A stretch of DNA of 64,000 nucleotides from positions 248,001-312,000 of the forward strand of contig NZ_NSGF01000001.1 in the NCBI RefSeq assembly GCF_002294995.1, in the 5' to 3' direction. Under the pieces are notes generated by a model. That model was not told the DNA's origin. It did no database searches and was given only the letters and a program-made list of their open reading frames with translations. The translations under genes and the position numbers were made by a program. Shown here in pieces: positions 58,663 through 64,000 of the stretch (position 1 is its first letter; each line of letters opens with the position of its first letter). The DNA is from Mesorhizobium sp. WSM3860 (GTDB taxonomy: Bacteria > Pseudomonadota > Alphaproteobacteria > Rhizobiales > Rhizobiaceae).

Positions 58663-59358
58663 ATGAAAACCTTGGGCCTGCTCGGCGGCATGAGCTGGGA
58701 ATCGACGGCGATCTATTATCGGCTGCTCAACGAGATCGTGCGCGAGCGGCTCGGCGGCCTGCATTCGGCGAAGCTGTTGCTCTGGTCGTTCGATTTCGCC
58801 GAGATCGCGGAGCGACAACACGCCGGCGACTGGCACGGCGCTGGCGTGCTGCTTGTCGAGGCGGCGCGGGGATTGGAGGCGGCCGGGGCGCAAGGGTTGG
58901 TGATCTGCACCAACACCATGCACAAACTCGCCGACGATGTGCAGGCGGCGGTGTCAATACCGCTCATCCACATCGCCGATGCCACGGCCGGTGCCATCGT
59001 TGAGGCAGGCGTGAAGCGTCCGGCGCTGCTCGCGACGCGCTTCACCATGGAGCAGGATTTCTACAAGGGCCGGCTTGCCGGCAAATACGGCCTGCAGCCG
59101 GTAGTGCCCGATCAGGCCGGCCGCGACATGGTGCACCGGGTGATCTATGACGAGCTCTGCCAGGGCATCGTCAAAGCCGACTCGAAGTCCGCCTATGTTG
59201 AGGAAGTCGGCCGTCTGCGGCGCGACGAAATGATCGACGGCCTCATCATGGGCTGCACCGAGATCACCATGCTGATCGGTCAGCCCGATTTCGACATCCC
59301 GGTGTTCGACACCACGCGCATCCATGCCGAGGCCGCGGTCGACTTCGCCTTGTCCTGA
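58663..59358 (+). CDS. Aspartate/glutamate racemase family protein
   Basis: 231 residues from the ATG at 58663, 9 nt after GGAG. PLP-independent two-cysteine racemase: Cys82 in LVICTNTMHK and Cys198 in LIMGCTEITML. MKTLGLLGGMSWESTAIYYR is the N-terminal signature of the YgeA/aspartate racemase branch. Likely interconverts D- and L-aspartate or glutamate, or another amino acid. 27 nt after priA, so possibly on the same transcript. Confidence 0.92.
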   Translation: MKTLGLLGGMSWESTAIYYRLLNEIVRERLGGLHSAKLLLWSFDFAEIAERQHAGDWHGAGVLLVEAARGLEAAGAQGLVICTNTMHKLADDVQAAVSIPLIHIADATAGAIVEAGVKRPALLATRFTMEQDFYKGRLAGKYGLQPVVPDQAGRDMVHRVIYDELCQGIVKADSKSAYVEEVGRLRRDEMIDGLIMGCTEITMLIGQPDFDIPVFDTTRIHAEAAVDFALS

Positions 59359-59481
59359 TGGGGCGCTCTTCTGACGCGTCTTCTCTTGCGTCTTTCTAAA
59401 GTGCCGGCGCCCATCTGGCGTCCGGATTTTCCTCGGCTAGAATGCCGGTAATTTCAGAACAAGACTTTACGAGGGGATCAG

Positions 59482-59877
59482 ATGGAATTCGCGTTTCCGT
59501 GGCCGTCGAGCCAGGGCGAATGGCTGGCATGGTCGAGCGCCGTCGTGACCTTGCTCATCGGCCTCATCCTGTTCCTGGCGCCGAATCTCGCCTTCCGCAT
59601 CCTGCGCCTGCAGGCGAAGCCGGAGAAAGCGGCGGCGATCGCCGAAGGGCGCGGCCGCATGTCGGGCTTCTATCTCGGCGTCAGCCTGTGCTGCATCCTG
59701 CTCGCGCAGCCGCTGCTCTACATGGCGCTCGGCTTCTCATGGCTGTTCACCGCGTTCGGCCGACTTTTGTCGATGATGTCGGACGGCGCCAACACACCTT
59801 TCAACTGGGCTTCCATCGTGGTTGAATTGGCCCTGGCGGCGCTGCCGCTGGCCTTCGCCTTCGGCTTCGTGCCGTGA
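59482..59877 (+). CDS. DUF4345-like small membrane protein
   Basis: 131 residues after GAGGGG. Four predicted transmembrane helices: SAVVTLLIGLILFLAP, FYLGVSLCCILLAQPLLYMAL, an AFGRLLSMMSDG segment at the membrane edge, and IVVELALAALPLAFAFGF. The Gly/Arg-rich loop AAAIAEGRGRMSGFYLG resembles the DUF4345 family of short inner-membrane proteins of unknown role. Precedes the atp operon by 247 nt, with no terminator seen. Confidence 0.72.
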   Translation: MEFAFPWPSSQGEWLAWSSAVVTLLIGLILFLAPNLAFRILRLQAKPEKAAAIAEGRGRMSGFYLGVSLCCILLAQPLLYMALGFSWLFTAFGRLLSMMSDGANTPFNWASIVVELALAALPLAFAFGFVP

Positions 59878-59959
59878 ATTCGTGACTAATCCGGCGCTCA
59901 GGCCCGGACTTCGCCGCCTGATGCGACAAAAGTGCCTGAAAAGCATGCCGGACGATGCA

Positions 59960-59988
59960 TTGCGGTCTCAAAAGGCCTGTGCTAGACG
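59960..59988 (+). promoter_or_regulatory. Possible atp operon promoter
   Basis: TTGCGG (59960-59965), 17-nt spacer and TAGACG (59983-59988), with TGTGC upstream as a weak extended -10. Position about 137 nt before atpH fits, but the -10 is poor. The 247-nt gap 59878-60124 shows no other gene. Confidence 0.3.
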
Positions 59989-60124
59989 GCAATCGACTTT
60001 CGGCCGGGGATAGCGGAAGCCATCCCTCCGTGCTTGGAAAAATCGCAGTAAGGTCAAAGATTTAGCCAGAGTTTTCGCTCGCGCCAACAATCTGCGGCCT
60101 GTCAGACAAGAGAAAAGACGGTCC

Positions 60125-60685
60125 GTGGCCCAATCGTCATCGCCAATCTCAGCTGTCGCAGAGCGCTATGCAAGCTCGCTGTTCGAGCTCGCGCTGCAGG
60201 AAAATTCGGTCGCCCAGGTCGAGGCCGACCTCAACGATTTCGAGGCGATGCTGAACGGCAGCGCCGACCTTGCCCGGCTGATCAACAGCCCGGTGTTCTC
60301 CAGCGACGATCAGGCCAAGGCGATCGGCGCGATCATCTCCAGGGCCAACATCACCGGCCTCGTTGGTAATTTCCTGCGCGTCGTCGCCCGCAACCGCCGC
60401 CTGTTCGCCGTGCCCGGCATGATCAAGGCGTTCCGCCAGATTGCCGCAGACCATCGCGGCGAGGCGTCCGCCGAAGTCACCTCGGCGCATGCGCTGACGG
60501 ATGCGCAGCAGGCCGAACTCAAGACGACGCTGACGGGCATCGCCGGCAAGGACGTGGCCATCGCCATGACCGTCGACCCGTCGCTGCTCGGCGGTCTGAT
60601 CGTCAAGATGGGCTCGCGCCAGATCGATACGTCGCTCAAAACCAAACTCAATTCGCTCAAGCTTGCACTGAAAGAGGTCGGCTGA
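60125..60685 (+). CDS. atpH: ATP synthase F1 subunit delta
   Basis: 186 residues from a GTG start at 60125. OSCP/delta family: a helical N-terminal domain ([26 protein letters not shown]) that binds the top of the alpha3beta3 ring, and a C-terminal beta part with [27 protein letters not shown] that contacts the b stalk. The stop and the atpA start share one base (TGATG). As in other alphaproteobacteria, the F0 genes are elsewhere. Confidence 0.97.
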   Translation: MAQSSSPISAVAERYASSLFELALQENSVAQVEADLNDFEAMLNGSADLARLINSPVFSSDDQAKAIGAIISRANITGLVGNFLRVVARNRRLFAVPGMIKAFRQIAADHRGEASAEVTSAHALTDAQQAELKTTLTGIAGKDVAIAMTVDPSLLGGLIVKMGSRQIDTSLKTKLNSLKLALKEVG

Positions 60686-62214
60686 TGGACATCCGCGCCG
60701 CGGAAATTTCCGCAATTCTGAAAGACCAGATCAAGAATTTCGGCAAGGAGGCCGAGGTCTCCGAAGTCGGCCAGGTTCTGTCCGTCGGTGACGGCATTGC
60801 CCGCGTCTACGGCCTCGACAACGTCCAGGCCGGCGAGATGGTCGAATTCCCGGGCGGCATCCGCGGCATGGCGCTTAACCTCGAAGCCGACAATGTCGGC
60901 GTCGTCATCTTCGGCAACGACCGTGACATCAAGGAAGGCGACACCGTCAAGCGCACCGGCGCCATCGTCGACGTTCCGGTCGGTCCCGGCCTGCTCGGCC
61001 GCGTGGTCGACGCGCTCGGCAATCCGATCGACGGCAAGGGCCCGATCCAGGCGACCGAACGCCGCCGCGTCGACGTCAAGGCGCCCGGTATCATTCCGCG
61101 CAAATCGGTGCATGAGCCGATGTCGACCGGCCTCAAGGCCATCGACGCGCTGATTCCGGTCGGCCGCGGCCAGCGCGAGCTGGTCATCGGCGACCGCCAG
61201 ACCGGCAAGACCGCCATCATCCTCGACACGATGCTGAACCAGAAGTCGGTGCACGACAACGGCCCGGAGAAGGAGAAGCTCTACTGCGTCTACGTCGCCG
61301 TCGGCCAGAAGCGCTCGACCGTCGCGCAGTTCGTCAAGGTGCTGGAGGAGCGCGGCGCGCTCGACTACTCCATCATCATCGCCGCCACCGCGTCGGATCC
61401 GGCGCCGATGCAATTCCTGGCGCCGTTCGCCGGCTGCACCATGGGCGAGTATTTCCGCGACAACGGCATGCATGCCCTCATCAGCTATGACGACCTGTCG
61501 AAGCAGGCCGTCGCCTATCGCCAGATGTCGCTGCTGCTGCGCCGCCCGCCGGGCCGCGAAGCCTATCCGGGCGACGTGTTCTACCTGCACTCGCGCCTGC
61601 TGGAGCGCGCCGCAAAGCTCAATGACGACAATGGCAACGGCTCGCTGACCGCGCTGCCGATCATCGAGACGCAGGCCAACGACGTGTCGGCCTATATCCC
61701 GACCAACGTGATCTCGATCACCGACGGCCAGATCTTCCTCGAGACCAACCTGTTCTTCCAGGGCATCCGCCCGGCGGTGAACGTCGGCCTGTCGGTGTCA
61801 CGCGTCGGCTCCTCGGCGCAGGTCAAGGCGATGAAGCAGGTCGCCGGCTCGATCAAGGGCGAGCTCGCGCAGTACCGCGAAATGGCGGCCTTCGCGCAGT
61901 TCGGCTCCGACCTCGACGCCGCCACGCAGCGTCTGCTCAATCGCGGTTCGCGCCTGACGGAGCTCCTGAAGCAGCCGCAGTTCTCGCCGCTCAAGACCGA
62001 AGAGCAGGTCGCGGTGATCTTCGCCGGCGTCAACGGCTATCTCGACAAGCTGGCGCTGAACCAGGTCAGCAAGTTCGAGCATGGCCTGCTCAGCCACATG
62101 CGCTCGGCCGGCAAGGACGTGCTCGACGGCATCCGCAAGGAGAAGGCGCTGTCGGACGACCTGCGCGGCAAGCTCAAGGCCGAGATCGACGCCTTCGCCA
62201 AGACCTTCGCTTGA
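60685..62214 (+). CDS. atpA: ATP synthase F1 subunit alpha
   Basis: 509 residues, the normal length. The P-loop GDRQTGKT is at 169-176, and the arginine finger lies in SVSRVGSS. Non-catalytic nucleotide-binding subunit of the F1 hexamer. Starts by TGATG overlap with atpH, which fixes delta:alpha translational coupling, although the stoichiometry is 1:3, so re-initiation cannot be the only source of alpha. Confidence 0.99.
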   Translation: MDIRAAEISAILKDQIKNFGKEAEVSEVGQVLSVGDGIARVYGLDNVQAGEMVEFPGGIRGMALNLEADNVGVVIFGNDRDIKEGDTVKRTGAIVDVPVGPGLLGRVVDALGNPIDGKGPIQATERRRVDVKAPGIIPRKSVHEPMSTGLKAIDALIPVGRGQRELVIGDRQTGKTAIILDTMLNQKSVHDNGPEKEKLYCVYVAVGQKRSTVAQFVKVLEERGALDYSIIIAATASDPAPMQFLAPFAGCTMGEYFRDNGMHALISYDDLSKQAVAYRQMSLLLRRPPGREAYPGDVFYLHSRLLERAAKLNDDNGNGSLTALPIIETQANDVSAYIPTNVISITDGQIFLETNLFFQGIRPAVNVGLSVSRVGSSAQVKAMKQVAGSIKGELAQYREMAAFAQFGSDLDAATQRLLNRGSRLTELLKQPQFSPLKTEEQVAVIFAGVNGYLDKLALNQVSKFEHGLLSHMRSAGKDVLDGIRKEKALSDDLRGKLKAEIDAFAKTFA

Positions 62215-62248
62215 CGAGCAGCCGGACGCACGGGATCAGGTTTGAAGC

Positions 62249-63133
62249 ATGCCTTCGTTAAAAGACCTTCGTAACCGTATCGCCTCGGTCAAGGCGACGC
62301 AGAAGATCACCAAGGCGATGCAGATGGTCGCCGCGGCGAAGCTGCGTCGCGCGCAGGAAGCGGCGGAAGCGGCGCGGCCCTATTCCGAGCGGATGGGGGC
62401 GGTGCTGGCCAACATCACCCAGGCGATCGGCGGCGGCGGCGATGCCCCGGCGCTGATGACCGGCACCGGCAGGGACGACGTGCATCTGCTCATCGTCTGC
62501 ACCGCCGAGCGCGGCCTGTGCGGCGGCTTCAATTCGCAGATCGCGCGCCTGGCTCGCGAGCATATTCGTAAGCTTCTCGCCGACGGCAAGCAGGTCAAGA
62601 TCATCTGCGTCGGCAAGAAGGGTTTTGACATCCTGCGCCGCGAGTACGGCTCGCTGATCCTCGAGCGCGTCGATTTGCGCGAGGTCAAGACGCTCGGCTT
62701 CGTCAATGCCGATGCGATCGCGCGCAAGGTGATCCACCTGTTCAATCAGGGCGGCTTCGACGTCTGCACGCTGTTCTATTCGCAGTTCAAGTCGGTGATC
62801 AGCCAGATCCCGACGGCGCAGCAGATCATCCCGGCGGCTCCGGCTTCCACCGCTGCCGAGACGGGCAACGGAGCCACAGCCGTCTACGAATACGAGCCGG
62901 AGCCGGGCGAGATCCTCTCCGACCTCATCCCGCGCAACATCGCGGTGCAGATCTTCCGCGCGCTGCTGGAAAACGCGGCCGGCGAGATGGGCGCCAAGAT
63001 GAGCGCGATGGACAATGCGACGCGCAACGCCGGCGACATGATCAACAGGCTGTCGATCACCTACAATCGCCAGCGGCAGGCGCAGATCACCAAGGAACTC
63101 ATCGAAATCATTTCGGGCGCCGAGGCGCTCTAG
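62249..63133 (+). CDS. atpG: ATP synthase F1 subunit gamma
   Basis: 294 residues. The central rotor shaft: N-terminal coil [34 protein letters not shown] and C-terminal coil [48 protein letters not shown], with the conserved [15 protein letters not shown] between. A slightly Ala/Thr-rich insertion at about 195-210 ([15 protein letters not shown]) is typical of rhizobial gamma. 34 nt after atpA. Confidence 0.98.
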   Translation: MPSLKDLRNRIASVKATQKITKAMQMVAAAKLRRAQEAAEAARPYSERMGAVLANITQAIGGGGDAPALMTGTGRDDVHLLIVCTAERGLCGGFNSQIARLAREHIRKLLADGKQVKIICVGKKGFDILRREYGSLILERVDLREVKTLGFVNADAIARKVIHLFNQGGFDVCTLFYSQFKSVISQIPTAQQIIPAAPASTAAETGNGATAVYEYEPEPGEILSDLIPRNIAVQIFRALLENAAGEMGAKMSAMDNATRNAGDMINRLSITYNRQRQAQITKELIEIISGAEAL

Positions 63134-63189
63134 GCGCGCCCCGCCGCCGAGGCCACCACCTCGCGGCGGACGGCGTGAGCAACAGATAG

Positions 63190-64000
<811 letters not shown>

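Overview
The window is about 64 kb of GC-rich chromosome from an alphaproteobacterium. Gene content, gene order and repeat types point to Rhizobiales, most likely Mesorhizobium or a close Phyllobacteriaceae relative. The clues are an NAD-specific glutamate dehydrogenase of about 1600 residues, a DUF1674 (SdhAF4-like) protein, a Usg protein, an Ala/Lys/Pro-rich extension on AtpD, the purH / heparinase II-III / rsmB / htpX cluster, and several families of short palindromic repeats. I saw no rRNA, tRNA, IS element, prophage or CRISPR array. It reads as core and housekeeping chromosome with a few accessory cassettes.

Layout. 1-6.4 kb: a carbohydrate-type ABC importer (ATPase cut off by the left edge, binding protein, two permeases), an SDR dehydrogenase and an M81 (MlrC-like) metallopeptidase, probably one uptake-and-degradation unit. 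6.5-11.8 kb, mostly minus strand: M3 oligopeptidase, a secreted NTF2-like protein with a beta-carbonic anhydrase, a DUF429 protein coupled to pyridoxal kinase, and a small membrane protein. 11.9-14.2 kb: LemA plus two TPM-domain proteins, with a 43-bp-arm palindrome in the middle. 14.3-20.9 kb: GNAT, inorganic pyrophosphatase, two proteins of unknown function, a TetR/MFS pair with a textbook operator, a Tat-exported PhoD phosphatase and a small secreted protein. 21-31.7 kb: TypA, DUF1062, a YCII / AhpD-like pair, NAD-GDH and a UMF1-type transporter. 31.8-38.1 kb: purH, heparinase-like protein, rsmB, htpX and divergent DUF1674. 38.2-44.4 kb: HAD phosphatase, transglutaminase-like protein, a TadG/vWA-like protein, a candidate 23-residue gene with an extreme Shine-Dalgarno, a MarR/ABM pair and a cyclopropane fatty acid synthase. 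44.4-52 kb: MOSC protein coupled to acetyl-CoA synthetase, Usg, a frameshifted aldo/keto reductase, LysR, an intact aldo/keto reductase and a YggS PLP protein. 52.3-59.9 kb: leuS-lptE, transaldolase, priA, an aspartate/glutamate racemase and a DUF4345-like protein. 60.1-64 kb: atpH-atpA-atpG-atpD, with atpD cut by the right edge.

The most unusual signals are not large new gene clusters. One group is the interspersed palindromes: a RIME-like element that abuts the start codon of a TPM gene and supplies the C-terminus of the M81 protein; a second family with a conserved core, a compensatory base-pair change and exchangeable outer arms; and a tandem hairpin array between two genes. The other is a tiny gene whose leader matches 15 nt of the 16S rRNA 3' tail. 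Two divergent regulator/target pairs (TetR/MFS and MarR/ABM) have operators that can be read directly from the sequence.
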